Translations under genes and position numbers: made by a program
The notes under the pieces: generated by a model
What the model was told of the DNA's origin: nothing
Seen by the model: only the letters and a program-made list of their open reading frames with translations
Databases searched by the model: none
Source of the DNA: an uncultured Acidobacteriia bacterium
Lineage (GTDB): Bacteria; Acidobacteriota; Terriglobia; Bryobacterales; Bryobacteraceae
Direction of reading: 5' to 3'
DNA: 64,000 bases
Assembly: GCA_903929755.1 (NCBI GenBank)
Contig: CAIYVZ010000153.1
Span: 1 to 64,000 of the forward strand
Shown: positions 17,801-26,407 of the stretch, piece after piece
Position numbering within the stretch: position 1 is the stretch's first letter
How the letters are laid out: each line of letters begins with the position of its first letter

Positions 17801-18467
17801 TGCCATTGATGCTCGAATAGCTCTGGCCGCTGCTGGGACCATCGGAATCGGTGGCACCGGTAAAGCCGGGCAGACCCCGCATCAGGCCGCCAATGGATAA
17901 GCCGCGCGAAAGCAGCGCCTGGATTTCATGTGTATCCAAGGCCGAAGACCGGTCGGCGCTTTCGACTTGAACGGGAGTGACTTCGGCCTGTACCGTGACG
18001 GAATCGCTGGTATTGCCGACGGCCAGCGTCAGGTTGCCGACCGCGCGGCGCTCGCCTACTGTCAGAGAGATACCCTTCTGCTCCAACCGGGAAAAGCCGG
18101 AGACCTGAACGGCAATGGAGTAGGTGGCTGGTGCGGGAACGGCGAGAAAGGAAAAGGACCCGTCGGGCCGGGATTTTTCAGTAATGACGACAATGGCCGT
18201 AGCCTGGTCGGTCAAAGTTAAGGTGGCGCCGGGAACTCCGGCACCCGTCGGATCGGCAAGGACGCCGGAGATGGTTGCCGCCTGTTGGGCGAAGACCATT
18301 GCGGGTACCGCGCTCAGCGCAATCGCCAGAAAAAAGGCGTGGGTGAGCGGTTTTAGCCTGCGGGAAAAGGACAAGGCACAGGAATTCGGCGAAGTAATGA
18401 CGGGCAGATTCGTTGGCGATGGAGCCGGAGATAGTGGACCATGATGGCACATAAAAGTTCTAAGCAT
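14895..18467 (-). CDS. TonB-dependent receptor, Oar-like, with carboxypeptidase-regulatory N-domain
   Basis: A 1190-residue outer-membrane receptor. A hydrophobic signal segment (about 42-62, ending VFAQQ) follows a long basic N-terminal region. Next come a carboxypeptidase-regulatory-like beta-sandwich (ATISGVLADPTGAGVPGATL, about 65-150), a plug domain and a long beta-barrel ending in the typical aromatic terminus (ALRVNF). Such receptors import large substrates, probably oligosaccharides or peptides, using TonB energy; the ligand is unknown. The ATG at 18467 is supported by TTGCAA-18-TAGCAT with an extended TG (18504-18475), which ends 7 nt before it. A start further in, near residue 37, is possible if the long N-region is not translated. 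No SusD partner is present, as usual for this group. Confidence 0.9.
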   Translation of the reverse strand: MLRTFMCHHGPLSPAPSPTNLPVITSPNSCALSFSRRLKPLTHAFFLAIALSAVPAMVFAQQAATISGVLADPTGAGVPGATLTLTDQATAIVVITEKSRPDGSFSFLAVPAPATYSIAVQVSGFSRLEQKGISLTVGERRAVGNLTLAVGNTSDSVTVQAEVTPVQVESADRSSALDTHEIQALLSRGLSIGGLMRGLPGFTGATDSDGPSSGQSYSSINGTRAAATIPTLNGVDGSDPSSQGALYATEALDALAELNVKTSSYQAEYGQSGGAIINLSTKSGGKDFHGGIYTYLRNEDLNANSYFNNLNKVAKAKYRYVIGGGSIGGPVYIPGKFNTQKNKVFFFFNNQYAYQGVPKALQQNTMPTALERVGNFSQSVTVGGALIPVNAPGTKTAFPGNIVPPSQVNPFGVSLLSVFPQPNFNNRAVSGGNYNFLFQETPVANIENYTYRIDFNLTEKLRMYGHYNSIVNSNTGFGVGAAPGPAWGLVKSFYKSRIQTPSINLVYTITPTLINEITFGMNHWDEPGGPVSDAENAKIQRSTYNLNALGQWYPSANSNNVIPIMSFGDVPSAAGYSYDARAPINGATTKFTFSDNVTKVLGRHTLKTGVSIERTRMWKGNPGTAYSGNFAFAKDVNNPLDTGYGYSNAIQGVFDTYTESSARNAADYRESSFEEYLQDSWKVNKRLTLELGVRFTTRTPWTQRKNLMAGFNPGSWDTTKVPVLYGPGLNSLGQRVAVNPVTQQQLPQIYVGAIVPGVGNPTNGIIIAGQPGVPLGLTKGSAIDIGPRFGFAYDVFGDGKTALRGGFGISYIPTSQPSLCCSGSFQSTPPLSYTPTTYYGTLNSFLGTAGTLFPSNILGNDEHRIGSTYGFSLGLQRDLGHSIVIDVAAVGTLGRHLEMAQNLNQLPYGARFAPAAQDPTLPGKPLPNNFLAPYKGYGSINFLEPIGTSSYYSLQTQANRRFSNGMEFKANFTWSKSMDYGSGNGNTIATYADRRLLNYGESSFDRTFVTNVSWLYELPGSARLKNPMTKFLLAHWNVSGIATFADGAPTGVSFSTVSGVDLIGGGDGQRINVTSNPKFGFGGRDQNQWFNTSAFAQPALGYIGSAARNVFRGPGQHQWDLSAFKNFTVRERFVVQLRGEFYNAFNHAQWATINTAARFDATGKQINTLFGTATADRGPRLIQIALRVNF

Positions 18468-18474
18468 TGGGGGA

Positions 18475-18504
18475 ATGCTAACACCTTAGGCCCTGAAATT
18501 GCAA
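18475..18504 (-). promoter_or_regulatory. Promoter of the TonB receptor, apparently leaderless
   Basis: TTGCAA (18504-18499), an 18-bp spacer with TGT immediately before TAGCAT (18480-18475), then 7 nt to the ATG. No Shine-Dalgarno is present. Confidence 0.55.
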
Positions 18505-18731
18505 GTGTTTAGCGATGAAGGATCAGTACAATAGGATAGCGATGCCAGTTCACGTGCGAATTGGGACTTCTGACGGCGGGGCTCGATGGCGGTGATTTCG
18601 CCGGATACCGAAGCGGCGTTTTGTAAGATCCTTTTTTATAAGATCCTGAGGAGACGCGGGGGTGCCTGCCCTCCCGACGTTTCTCTCACCCTGCCGCTGC
18701 GGTCCACACCGAGTTTGATACTCTTCAGGAC

Positions 18732-19517
18732 GTGAACACGACAGAAGCTCAATTTCGACTGGACGGCAAGGTGGCGGTGGTGACGGGCGGGGCTGGAGGT
18801 ATCGGTACCGCAGTATGCCACGCGCTGGCCAACATGGGCGCGAAGATCGCGGTGATTGGACGGAATGGCGAGAAAGCAGCGGCGCTGGCCGCCGAGTTGA
18901 ACGCCGGGGGACACGAGGCCTGGTCCAGCGGCTTCGAGCTGACGTCCGTAAAGGAAACGGAGCGGGTGATTGACGAGGCTGCCGAGCACTTTGGCCGACT
19001 CGATATCCTGGTCAACTGCATTGGAAGCCTGCGGAAAGAACAGAAAGCGGAAGAACAGACCGAAGACGAGTTCGACTATATGATCTCGACCGGGCTGAAG
19101 GGCGCCATGTTCCAGTCGGCGGCGGCGGCGCGGCATATGATCCGGCAGGGTGAGGGCGGCAAGATCGTCCACATTGGTTCGGTGCGCTCGCTTTTGGCTT
19201 TGCGCGGCAGGGGCTTCGCGGCCTATTGCGCGGCGAAGGGCGGGCTGGTGATTTTGGCGAAACAACTGGCGGCGGAGTGGGCTCCGCATAAAATCAACGT
19301 GAATGTGGTGGCTCCCACCTTCATTCGCACGGCGCAAGCGGCCGCGTGGCTGAGCGATCCGGCGTTCCGGGCCAGCATTGAGGCGCGGATCCCACTGGGC
19401 AGAGTCGGCGAACCGGAGGAAGTGGCGAGCGCAGTGCTGTTTTTCGCGTCCGCGGCCTCAAGTTTTGTTACGGGCCAGACGATGTTCCTGGATGGCGGCC
19501 TGACGGTTACGCAATAA
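18732..19517 (+). CDS. SDR-family oxidoreductase
   Basis: A 261-residue classical short-chain dehydrogenase/reductase. It has the cofactor motif TGGAGGIG (18-25), the VNCIG segment, catalytic Ser in HIGSVRS and the YCAAK motif (Tyr and Lys), and ends [10 protein letters not shown]. It is probably a cytoplasmic NAD(P)-dependent polyol or sugar-acid dehydrogenase of the gluconate 5-dehydrogenase type, but the substrate is not determinable. The GTG start has GATACT (18717-18722) ending 9 nt upstream; the AGGA just before the GTG is too close to act as a normal ribosome site. The gene converges with the xylanase gene, whose end is 6 bp away. Confidence 0.85.
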   Translation: MNTTEAQFRLDGKVAVVTGGAGGIGTAVCHALANMGAKIAVIGRNGEKAAALAAELNAGGHEAWSSGFELTSVKETERVIDEAAEHFGRLDILVNCIGSLRKEQKAEEQTEDEFDYMISTGLKGAMFQSAAAARHMIRQGEGGKIVHIGSVRSLLALRGRGFAAYCAAKGGLVILAKQLAAEWAPHKINVNVVAPTFIRTAQAAAWLSDPAFRASIEARIPLGRVGEPEEVASAVLFFASAASSFVTGQTMFLDGGLTVTQ

Positions 19518-19523
19518 GCTGGG

Positions 19524-21803
19524 CTACGGGGACCGGGGGAGCGCGACGGACACGGTCTTCGGGTCAGTTACCGTTACGGTTTGGGTGATGAAACCGGTGT
19601 GAGTGATGACGGTGATCTGGTAGTCGCCTTTGAAGACACGGGCGGGAAACTGTCCGGCAGCGTCGGTGACGCCGAGCGAGTTGCTCCACCAATCCTGAAA
19701 CAGGAGCCGGTTGTAGACAAGCGCGTTGGCCTTTGAGGTCCAGTCGGCGGCGTACATCGCGGCTTGGGGGAGCCAGTGGCGGCCGGACCAGAAGCCCCAC
19801 ATCAGAAAGTCGGAAAACTCGGGGCGGCTGAAGATCAGCGTCATGAAGTCGCGGGTGAAGGTGGCCTGTGCCTGTTCGTCGGAGGTATTGACGTCGAATT
19901 CGGTGATGGCGAGGGGGAGGCGAAAACGCCCAAAGCGATCCAGCACCTGCTGCATTCTTACCAGGGTGCGGGCGCCGCCGAAGTGGGCCTGCAGACCAAT
20001 GCCATCGAGAGGGGCGTTGTTTTCCCGCATCCATTCCAGAAAACGGACGGTATAGTCTTCGTGCTGCCCGGGAGTGGCGGTCTCGATATTGCTGTAGTCG
20101 TTCAGAAGGAGTTGCGCGTTGGGAGCGAGAGCGCGGGCCTGGCGGTACCAGGCGAGGAGTTCGCTGTTGCCCAGAAGGCCATCGGACTGGGGAATGCCGG
20201 CGACGCCCCCTACCCTGCCCTGCACGTCGTAGTTATCAAAAGGTTCGTTGACGACGTCCCACTGGTAGAGCTTGCCGTAGACGCCGGAGTCATTGAGGAC
20301 GTTTTCAAAATGCCGCGTGATGCGGGTGCGCAGGTTGTCTCCGGTGAGGCGCTGCACATCGGACGGCATATTGCGGAAGGAGGGCCAGATGAGGTTGTGG
20401 CCCCGCACCGGAATACCGTAGTCGAGAAGCCATTGGATGCCGTCTCGGGTTTGGGCCTGATCAAACGACGGGCGGCAGGTGGTGCATTCCCAGGTTGGCC
20501 ATTTCAGATCGTTTTCAAGGACGGAAGTGGTGAAATGGCTGGCAATGCGGGAGCGATAGATGTCGTTATCCTGCCCTGCCTGTTTGAGACCGGCCGACAC
20601 GACGGCCGAGCCAAAACGAAACGCGTGGCGTAACTGCTGGACGCGAACTTCGATCCCGGGTAAGGGGTGCCCGTCGGCGTCGGTGACGAGGACTGACAGG
20701 GGGACCTGGCGAATTGCGGTGATGCGCTGCCGGGCTTCGGTGAGCAACTGTTCCTGGGTAGCATCGACGATGGTTGCGGTCTGGCTGGGGAGGGCGGTGA
20801 GGTCTTTGAGCGGGCCGTAGTTCTGGAGCTGCAGAGCGGCGATCTCGAAGCACTGGGGGCCAGCGGCGAACTGGACCTGGAGGTGGGCTTCGGCAGGCTT
20901 GTAGTTGTCGTTGGCCAAGAAGGGGGCCTGGAGCAACTGCCATTCACCAGCGGCCACGGGGAACGTGAAGGTCAGCGATTTATCAAAGGGCGTGCCGTTG
21001 CGTTCGAAGACAATCTGGCCCTGAATGGGACCGTTTTCAAGGGCTCGGGCGTAAAAGCTGAGGAGAACGGCGTCGTTCTTTGCTACGGAGGCGGTGGTGA
21101 CCCAGCCGAGTTGGGCGTTGTAGATGAAGGGGGAGGTTCCGTTCACCTGAATCTGGATGGCCTGGGTGAAGCCGGGTCCGGTGGCGGGGACAACTTTCGC
21201 CGAACCACCGCCTGCGGTGTTATCGAAGAAGGCCGCGTAGGTGTGGGTGCTGTCGGCGGGTATCAGGAAGCCCAGGGGCGCGGGTGGGGGAGGTGGCGCG
21301 CCCCGATTGGTGAACTGGATACCGCCAAGCTCGTAGGTTTGGGGGCCGAGACCGTGGCGGAAGACGAGGCGGAGCTGACCGGGGTCATAATCGCGGGCCG
21401 CCGTGACCGGGAAGGAGTATTTCGTCCAGGTGGAGAGGCTACAGGGGAACACGGTGTCGAGGAGGGAATCGGCATCGTCGGATTCGAGGGAGACGGTGCC
21501 GCGGAGATTATAGATGTCATCGGGTGCCACTTTGCGAACCCAAAAGGTCAGCGTGAGGCGGTCGGCGGCTTTGATGGCGGTCGAGTTGGTCCAGCGGAGG
21601 GAGGCGAGGGAGAGCGTTCGGCCAGGGCGGTGGGTGGTGATGCGGAAGGCATCGGTGAAACCGGGACCCGGCGAAGACACGACATCTACGGAGGCGACGC
21701 CGAAGACAGCGGCGGCACCGACGAGGTCTGCAGGCAGAACAGACTGCGCGGGAAGGCTGGCCGCACAGAGGGTGAGGAGTAGCGGGATGGAGGCGCTCCG
21801 CAT
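19524..21803 (-). CDS. Exported GH10 endo-1,4-beta-xylanase with two N-terminal beta-sandwich modules
   Basis: A 759-residue secreted enzyme. Following the signal peptide (1-19, LLLTLCAASLPAQS) are two similar carbohydrate-binding-like regions (about 25-170 and 180-335), each with a PGFTxAxxI(Q/T) element and an FExxxxQ/L(Q)F(T/Q)N ending. A GH10 barrel follows (about 375-690): FRFGSAV, GHNLIWPS, the acid/base Glu in WDVVNEP and the nucleophile Glu in ITEFD. A small C-terminal beta domain ends the protein. It would cleave xylan in plant litter. It begins 3 nt after the SDR gene upstream, so the two are probably co-translated. Confidence 0.92.
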   Translation of the reverse strand: MRSASIPLLLTLCAASLPAQSVLPADLVGAAAVFGVASVDVVSSPGPGFTDAFRITTHRPGRTLSLASLRWTNSTAIKAADRLTLTFWVRKVAPDDIYNLRGTVSLESDDADSLLDTVFPCSLSTWTKYSFPVTAARDYDPGQLRLVFRHGLGPQTYELGGIQFTNRGAPPPPPAPLGFLIPADSTHTYAAFFDNTAGGGSAKVVPATGPGFTQAIQIQVNGTSPFIYNAQLGWVTTASVAKNDAVLLSFYARALENGPIQGQIVFERNGTPFDKSLTFTFPVAAGEWQLLQAPFLANDNYKPAEAHLQVQFAAGPQCFEIAALQLQNYGPLKDLTALPSQTATIVDATQEQLLTEARQRITAIRQVPLSVLVTDADGHPLPGIEVRVQQLRHAFRFGSAVVSAGLKQAGQDNDIYRSRIASHFTTSVLENDLKWPTWECTTCRPSFDQAQTRDGIQWLLDYGIPVRGHNLIWPSFRNMPSDVQRLTGDNLRTRITRHFENVLNDSGVYGKLYQWDVVNEPFDNYDVQGRVGGVAGIPQSDGLLGNSELLAWYRQARALAPNAQLLLNDYSNIETATPGQHEDYTVRFLEWMRENNAPLDGIGLQAHFGGARTLVRMQQVLDRFGRFRLPLAITEFDVNTSDEQAQATFTRDFMTLIFSRPEFSDFLMWGFWSGRHWLPQAAMYAADWTSKANALVYNRLLFQDWWSNSLGVTDAAGQFPARVFKGDYQITVITHTGFITQTVTVTDPKTVSVALPRSP

Positions 21804-21806
21804 GGC

Positions 21807-22538
21807 TCAGGACATATACCAGCCGCCGTTCACATTGATGGTCTGGCCGGTGATGTATCCATTTTGTGCCAGCAGGACCGCAACTGAGGACACTTCGTCG
21901 ACTTTGCCAAGGCGGCCGACGGGAATGTTCGAAACGGTCGCCAGGAAATTAGCGGCCAGCATGTCGGTCTCGATGAGCGCCGGGGCAATGGCGTTGACCG
22001 TGATGCCTTCGGTGGCGAGGTTGCGGGCATAGTAGTGCGTGAGGCCGTGCATGCCTGCCTTTGAGGCTGCGTAGTGGGGCCCGACGACGCCGCCGGTCTG
22101 GGCGGCAACCGAGGAGATATTGATGACGCGGCCCCAGCGGCGCTCACGCATAGCGGGGAGGACGGCTTCGGTCATCAGAAAGCAGGATTTCAGGTTCTGG
22201 TTGAGGACGTAGTCCCAATCGTCTTCGCGAATTTCACCTGGGCGCTGGACGCGGGCTATTCCGGCATTATTGACAAGAATGCCGATGGGTCCGAGATGCA
22301 GCGTGGTTTCGTGAAAGAGCTTGGCCACACCCTCCGCAGTTGCGACATCGGCCTGAACAGCGATGGCACGCTGCCCCATTTCCAAAATGTCGTTTCGGAC
22401 GTCGAGTCCGGCCTGCGCGGAATGGCAATAATTGACGGCGACATCGGCACCGGCTGCGGCGAGGGCCCGCGCGATGTCGCGACCGATCCCGCGACTGGAG
22501 CCGGTGACAACTGCAACTTTCCTGCGGAGTTCGTCCAT
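21807..22538 (-). CDS. FabG-like SDR-family oxidoreductase
   Basis: A 243-residue short-chain dehydrogenase resembling 3-oxoacyl-ACP reductase. It has TGSSRGIG at the N-terminus, NNAG, ISSVAA with catalytic Ser, the YAASK motif and the C-terminal GQTINVNGGW. It lies immediately upstream of the xylanase on the same strand, with a 3-nt gap. This pairing suggests a role with plant-polymer sugars or acyl groups and not housekeeping fatty-acid synthesis, but that is inference. A CATAAT hexamer (22552-22547) ends 8 nt before the ATG, with no Shine-Dalgarno, and overlaps a short tandem repeat. Confidence 0.87.
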   Translation of the reverse strand: MDELRRKVAVVTGSSRGIGRDIARALAAAGADVAVNYCHSAQAGLDVRNDILEMGQRAIAVQADVATAEGVAKLFHETTLHLGPIGILVNNAGIARVQRPGEIREDDWDYVLNQNLKSCFLMTEAVLPAMRERRWGRVINISSVAAQTGGVVGPHYAASKAGMHGLTHYYARNLATEGITVNAIAPALIETDMLAANFLATVSNIPVGRLGKVDEVSSVAVLLAQNGYITGQTINVNGGWYMS

Positions 22539-22549
22539 TTCTACTCATT

Positions 22550-22588
22550 ATGGACGAGCAAGATGGACGAGCACGATGGACGAGCAAG
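22550..22588. repeat. Three tandem copies of a 13-bp unit upstream of the SDR gene
   Basis: Units ATGGACGAGCAAG, ATGGACGAGCACG and ATGGACGAGCAAG at 22550, 22563 and 22576, in perfect register with one mismatch. They sit at and upstream of the -10 hexamer of the minus-strand SDR gene. They could be a slippage-prone element or a regulator-binding array. Confidence 0.85.
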
Positions 22589-22602
22589 TGGTACGGACCG
22601 GG

Positions 22603-23619
22603 CTACTTCAGCGGCTTGCCCGCGATAGTGGCGGCAGTCGTATCGCGAGAGAGGTTGGGATTGGCGTTGCCGCGCCCGCCACCGCCGCGTCCACCGCGTC
22701 CACCGGGGGCCGCACCCGGTGCCGGAGCAGGACCTCTGGCGATGTAGATCCACCATTCGGTTTTATCCTTGCTGAGGTTCAGGTTGGAATGATCAAGCGC
22801 ACCGGTGGGAGGCACGAGGTAAGCCGTGTTTTCCGGCATGTCGCGAAGTTCGCTGCCGAGCAGCATAACGACGTTGCCGGGCGTGACCTTGGTCCAGATT
22901 TCTTCCGTTCCGGGAACGTGGCTGTGGGGCTGGGAGACGGACCAGGGACGCAGCATGACGAGGTAAATCCGCTCGCCCTGCAGGAGGCCATCGGCCGCGC
23001 TGAAGACACAACGGGAGGCATTATTCCAGTGGGCATTTTCCTCGCACCAGGGCAGCTTCGGCACGTCGCGAACGATGAGTTCATTCTTCGCTTCGGGGGC
23101 ACCAGTGAACTGCAGCATGATCATGGAGAGTTCCTTGTCGCGCGAGGCATTCATGAAGCGATGGGCGACGTTAGGCGGGGCGAGAATCGCCACACCTTCG
23201 TGGAGATCCCAGGACTTCTTGCCATCGTCGAGGCGGCCTTCTCCGGACTTCACGTAGAAGAAATAAGCGTCGGGCAGCGTGGAGAGCGGCGTTTCGCTGC
23301 CGGGCAGAAGGGTTGCGGTGTCCAGTTCCTTCCGGTATTCGAGAACCGCGCCCTGCGGCCCCGGTTTGTAGGGATCGCCGTTCCGGAGAATGGAATGGAT
23401 CAGCAGCGTGCCGTGCGAGAGATGCGCGGTCTTGGCGGTGGGGTAACCGATGAAGCGGTCGATATCGACACCGAGCTGTTCGTTGGTCTGGCGGTTCGCC
23501 TGGGGGGCTGGGGCTCCGGCCCGACCGGGGCCACCGGGTGCCTGCCCGGCCGGGGAAGCTGGTGCCTGGGCCAGACAGCTAAGAGCGGTGAGTACTGCCG
23601 TGAAAATTATGCGATGCAT
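22603..23619 (-). CDS. Exported double-cupin protein
   Basis: A 338-residue protein with a signal peptide (about 1-18, IIFTAVLTALSCLAQ), a Pro/Gly/Ala-rich linker and two cupin-like beta-barrels. These are seen around FYVKSGEGRLDDG...ANVAHRF-like and SQPHSHVPGTEEIWTKVTPG, the latter with His and Glu metal ligands. A Gly/Arg-rich tail follows (about 305-325, with RGGRGGGGRG). The start is placed at 23619 and not at the upstream TTG, because GGAG lies 7 nt before this ATG. The protein is probably periplasmic. The substrate is unknown; isomerase, dioxygenase and sugar-binding roles are all possible. Confidence 0.75.
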   Translation of the reverse strand: MHRIIFTAVLTALSCLAQAPASPAGQAPGGPGRAGAPAPQANRQTNEQLGVDIDRFIGYPTAKTAHLSHGTLLIHSILRNGDPYKPGPQGAVLEYRKELDTATLLPGSETPLSTLPDAYFFYVKSGEGRLDDGKKSWDLHEGVAILAPPNVAHRFMNASRDKELSMIMLQFTGAPEAKNELIVRDVPKLPWCEENAHWNNASRCVFSAADGLLQGERIYLVMLRPWSVSQPHSHVPGTEEIWTKVTPGNVVMLLGSELRDMPENTAYLVPPTGALDHSNLNLSKDKTEWWIYIARGPAPAPGAAPGGRGGRGGGGRGNANPNLSRDTTAATIAGKPLK

Positions 23620-23675
23620 GCTGATCTCCAATATAAATCTCTTCCCATACCAAGCAGCTCTTTCAATACCAAGCG

Positions 23676-24063
23676 CTAGGGCAGAGCGAAAGCGATGACG
23701 CTGTCGCCCGGTTTCCGGTCGTAGTAACCACCGCCGGTGGCGACGATCAGGACGTATTGCTTGCCGTCTTTACCCTGATACGTAATGGGCGAGGCATATC
23801 CGCCCGCCTCCAGTTGCGTTTCCCAGACCACTTTCCCTGTCTTCGCCTCAAATGCGCGGAAACGACGGTCATTGGTGGCGGCGATAAAGACGAGACCGCC
23901 AGCGGTGGAAACCGAGCCACCCATGTTCATGGTCCCGGCTTTGCGGGACGGGGCGCTCTTCCACATCGTAGAGCGGCTTGCCGGTCCGGCGATCGAGGAT
24001 GAAGACCAGGCCTGTCTTAGAAGTCAGGGCGAGGGCCGGGATCTTCGCCCCCAGCTTTCGGTT
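23676..24063 (-). pseudogene. Relic of a PQQ-dependent (glucose-type) dehydrogenase, core deleted
   Basis: The minus strand encodes KIPALALTSKTGLVFILDRR followed by TGKPLYDVEERPVPQS, a mid-protein block of membrane-type quinoprotein dehydrogenases. Around 23940 it shifts frame to GTMNMGGSVSTAGGLVFI, then FRAFEAKTGKVVWE and the C-terminal GKQYVLIVATGGGYYDR, ending at a stop codon at 23676. In intact relatives a segment of some 200 or more residues separates these blocks, and a long N-terminal half precedes them. This is therefore an internally deleted, frameshifted fragment. The neighbouring peptidase gene begins 30 bp away. Confidence 0.82.
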
Positions 24064-24093
24064 GCTCAGAACGAACTTCGGTAAGATGCCGGT

Positions 24094-25206
24094 TCAGACT
24101 GTCGTCTCACTGAGCTGGAGTACAGCAGCTTTGCGCCCTTGACGTGCGTTTTTGAACATCACGTACTCGCCGAGATTTTCTGCGGTGAGCAGACCCACCA
24201 GCGTTTGGTTGCGAAGAACCGGAAGCGTATGGCAAGCGGACTCCTGCAATCGCTGGAGCGCACTCTCGAGCATGTCAGAAGCCTCGGCGACTGCGATATT
24301 CCGGTCCATGATTTCGCTCACCGCGGGAGCAATGGTCTGGGCGAGTGCTTTCACCAGACTATCCCGAGTGACGATGCCCACGACCTGAGTACCCTCAAGA
24401 ACAGGAAAATCCTGTTGGGACCCGCCGAGGACCAACCCCGAGATGTGCTCCAGGGAATCTCCAGGCGCTACGGTCTCGAACCTGGTCATCATGGCGGCGC
24501 TCACGGGAATTCCACCCAGGGCGGATTTCATCAACACCATACTGGCTTCCTGCGCGGCTCCGATCCAGACGAAAAGAGCAATAAACATCAGCATGGGGTT
24601 GTAGAAGAATCCGACGAGTCCAAACAGGAGCGCCATTCCCTGACCCAGGCTCGCCGCGATCTGCGTAGCGCGCGTGTACTCCATGCGCCTTGCCAGGAGC
24701 GCCCGCAAAACTCTGCCACCGTCCATAGGGAACGCGGGCAACATATTGAACACAAAGAGCGAAACGTTGACGAGCAGTATGCGTTCCGCGAGCGAGCCTG
24801 CAGCGATGTCGATTTCGGCAGGGTTGAAGCCTCCGCGCGTGGCGTACAACCAAGTCCCCAGGCCGGCGGCAATCACAACATTGACGGCCGGACCAGCCAA
24901 CGCAACCCAGAGTTCCTGGCGCGGGTCGTCGGGCATTCGCTCGAGGCGCGCCACGCCGCCGATGGGGAGAAGCGTTATGTCTTTCGTGACAATTCCATAT
25001 CGCTTCGCTGTCAAGGCGTGCCCCAATTCATGCAGCACGACACATGCAAACAGGGTTAGAACAAAGACGGCATTTGCCAGAACAAGCTGCTGACCCTTAC
25101 CCGCTATGAGCCCTCCGAGCACTATCCAGATCATGAAGATCAGAAATGTGAAATGCACCTGCACGCGGATCCCCGCAACGCTGCCAAGTTTCAACGACCA
25201 GCCCAT
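24094..25206 (-). CDS. Site-2-type zinc metalloprotease with tandem CBS domains
   Basis: A 370-residue integral membrane protease of family M50. The zinc site HELGH (59-63) lies in the second hydrophobic segment and the third ligand in NMLPAFPMDGG (about 155). About six transmembrane segments occupy residues 15-225, and two CBS domains (about 245-360) form the C-terminus. The CBS pair probably senses adenine nucleotides to gate proteolysis. The start at 25206 is chosen over an upstream in-frame ATG because GAGGAG lies 7 nt before it. Rip3-like enzymes of this architecture sit next to universal stress proteins in the mycobacterial dormancy regulon; a similar grouping occurs here. Confidence 0.93.
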   Translation of the reverse strand: MGWSLKLGSVAGIRVQVHFTFLIFMIWIVLGGLIAGKGQQLVLANAVFVLTLFACVVLHELGHALTAKRYGIVTKDITLLPIGGVARLERMPDDPRQELWVALAGPAVNVVIAAGLGTWLYATRGGFNPAEIDIAAGSLAERILLVNVSLFVFNMLPAFPMDGGRVLRALLARRMEYTRATQIAASLGQGMALLFGLVGFFYNPMLMFIALFVWIGAAQEASMVLMKSALGGIPVSAAMMTRFETVAPGDSLEHISGLVLGGSQQDFPVLEGTQVVGIVTRDSLVKALAQTIAPAVSEIMDRNIAVAEASDMLESALQRLQESACHTLPVLRNQTLVGLLTAENLGEYVMFKNARQGRKAAVLQLSETTV

Positions 25207-25480
25207 CTGATTCTCCTCAATTGCCTGCTTTCGGCCGAATGGCCGAAAGACATCCACATCTGTACTCGGGTTATTCCGTTAACTCTGGTGCAATCTTGTA
25301 GCCATGCTTCTTGCGCGCGTAATCCAGGGCCAGAGATGGCGATGCCAAGTTTCGGCTTTGGCTATTCACTCGGGGCTGACCCGCCGCGTTTCTCTCAAAA
25401 GGGGAGTACGCGCTGGCCCTGAAGAACGCTGATTCGCATCGTCGTTCATGGTGTCTCCGGCCTGTTCTCAGTCGAGCTGA
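25207..25480. other. Intergenic region upstream of the site-2 protease
   Basis: About 270 bp. A 27-codon frame exists on the minus strand but has no recognisable features. Nothing convincing is seen. Confidence 0.4.
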
Positions 25481-25957
25481 TTAATGTTCTCTTTCCTCCG
25501 ATTCCTTCGACGATTTTTCGCCCCGTTGACCGATGGTTGCCCGTAGTCCGGCGATCAACGCTTCCTTCTCAGTCGGCGTTAGTTTCGCCTCAGGATGGAT
25601 CGGTGTGTAGAACCAGAGGGGCATTTCACCTTTTTGAACCTCTTCCACTGCGTCGTCCGCTTTCTTCTGGGGGCGGTTCCATTCGGAGAAGTTCATTTTG
25701 CTTCGCCCTGTCAAGGTGTCTCGCTCGGTTAGCCATGAGACCGGAGCGATGTTTGAATACCAGGGCCACTGCGTTTCATTGCTGTGGCAATCAAAACAGG
25801 CCCGTTTTGCGAGGGCCCGCGTCTCGGGTGGATTCCACGCCGGTTCCTGGACAATGGGTGGATTCGTGTGGTTTCGCCCATAGGGCACGACCTGAATCCC
25901 TGCGAATACAATGATCGCGCCGATGGCAACGCGGGGAAGTAGTTTTGTTGTGTTCAT
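25481..25957 (-). CDS. Heme-binding domain protein (single CxxCH)
   Basis: A 158-residue small exported c-type heme protein of the Haem_bd family. It has an N-terminal membrane anchor (about 8-24, VAIGAIIVFAGIQVVPY), a CFDCHSNET heme-attachment motif (54-58), WPWYSNIAPVSWL and a conserved FSEWNR segment, with a charged tail. A role in periplasmic electron transfer or redox sensing is likely. The ATG at 25957 has AAGGA 5 nt upstream and is preferred to the ATG at 25993, which would add a very polar, repeat-like N-terminus. Confidence 0.85.
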   Translation of the reverse strand: MNTTKLLPRVAIGAIIVFAGIQVVPYGRNHTNPPIVQEPAWNPPETRALAKRACFDCHSNETQWPWYSNIAPVSWLTERDTLTGRSKMNFSEWNRPQKKADDAVEEVQKGEMPLWFYTPIHPEAKLTPTEKEALIAGLRATIGQRGEKSSKESEEREH

Positions 25958-25993
25958 TCTGTCCTTGTGTTCATTTGATCGTTTCGTGTGCAC

Positions 25994-26407
25994 TAGTCAT
26001 CGCGGTGTCGCCGGGCACCTTGCACACATAATAATTCCGCTTCGGACCTTGTTCCAGGCTGGGGTCGTTCGCCGCTCCGGCAAACAGGTTGAAGTGTGGT
26101 ACCTCGGCCTTTCTGGGATGCTCGAAGATCTCTGCGGCGGCACGATTCACTTCCGCTTGGGCCGTCTTGATGGAACCCGGGCCCCGGGTGTCCCGCTCGT
26201 CAACCTCGCCCCTGCTGGCCCCGCCGTCCAGCGTCTTTCGGGTAGAAGGACGACGAATTTCTCGATCCTGGCGTCTGGGACGCCGCCCCTGCTGCGGATG
26301 ACAACGACGTGTACGGGGCTTTGGGGGAACGGGCGAAGGCACTGGCGGTGCGGTCTGTCCGTGCCCGCCGTTCGGCTGGCTGCGAGGCGGATCGGCCGAC
26401 TGTGGCT
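25994..26407. other. Region without a recognisable intact gene
   Basis: About 410 bp. One minus-strand frame stays open through it (from 26531 to 25971, ending NYYVCKVPGDTA...), but its N-terminal part overlaps the YflT-like gene in a different frame and is Arg/Pro-rich, as expected of an out-of-frame GC-rich reading. Short protein-like pieces occur in more than one frame, so it may be a decayed gene. Confidence 0.35.

Noticed and set aside
18480-18731. Minus-strand stretch reading EITAIEPRRQKSQF, reminiscent of a RecX N-terminus
   Set aside because: Only about a dozen residues match from memory, no further RecX sequence follows and no start codon is supported.
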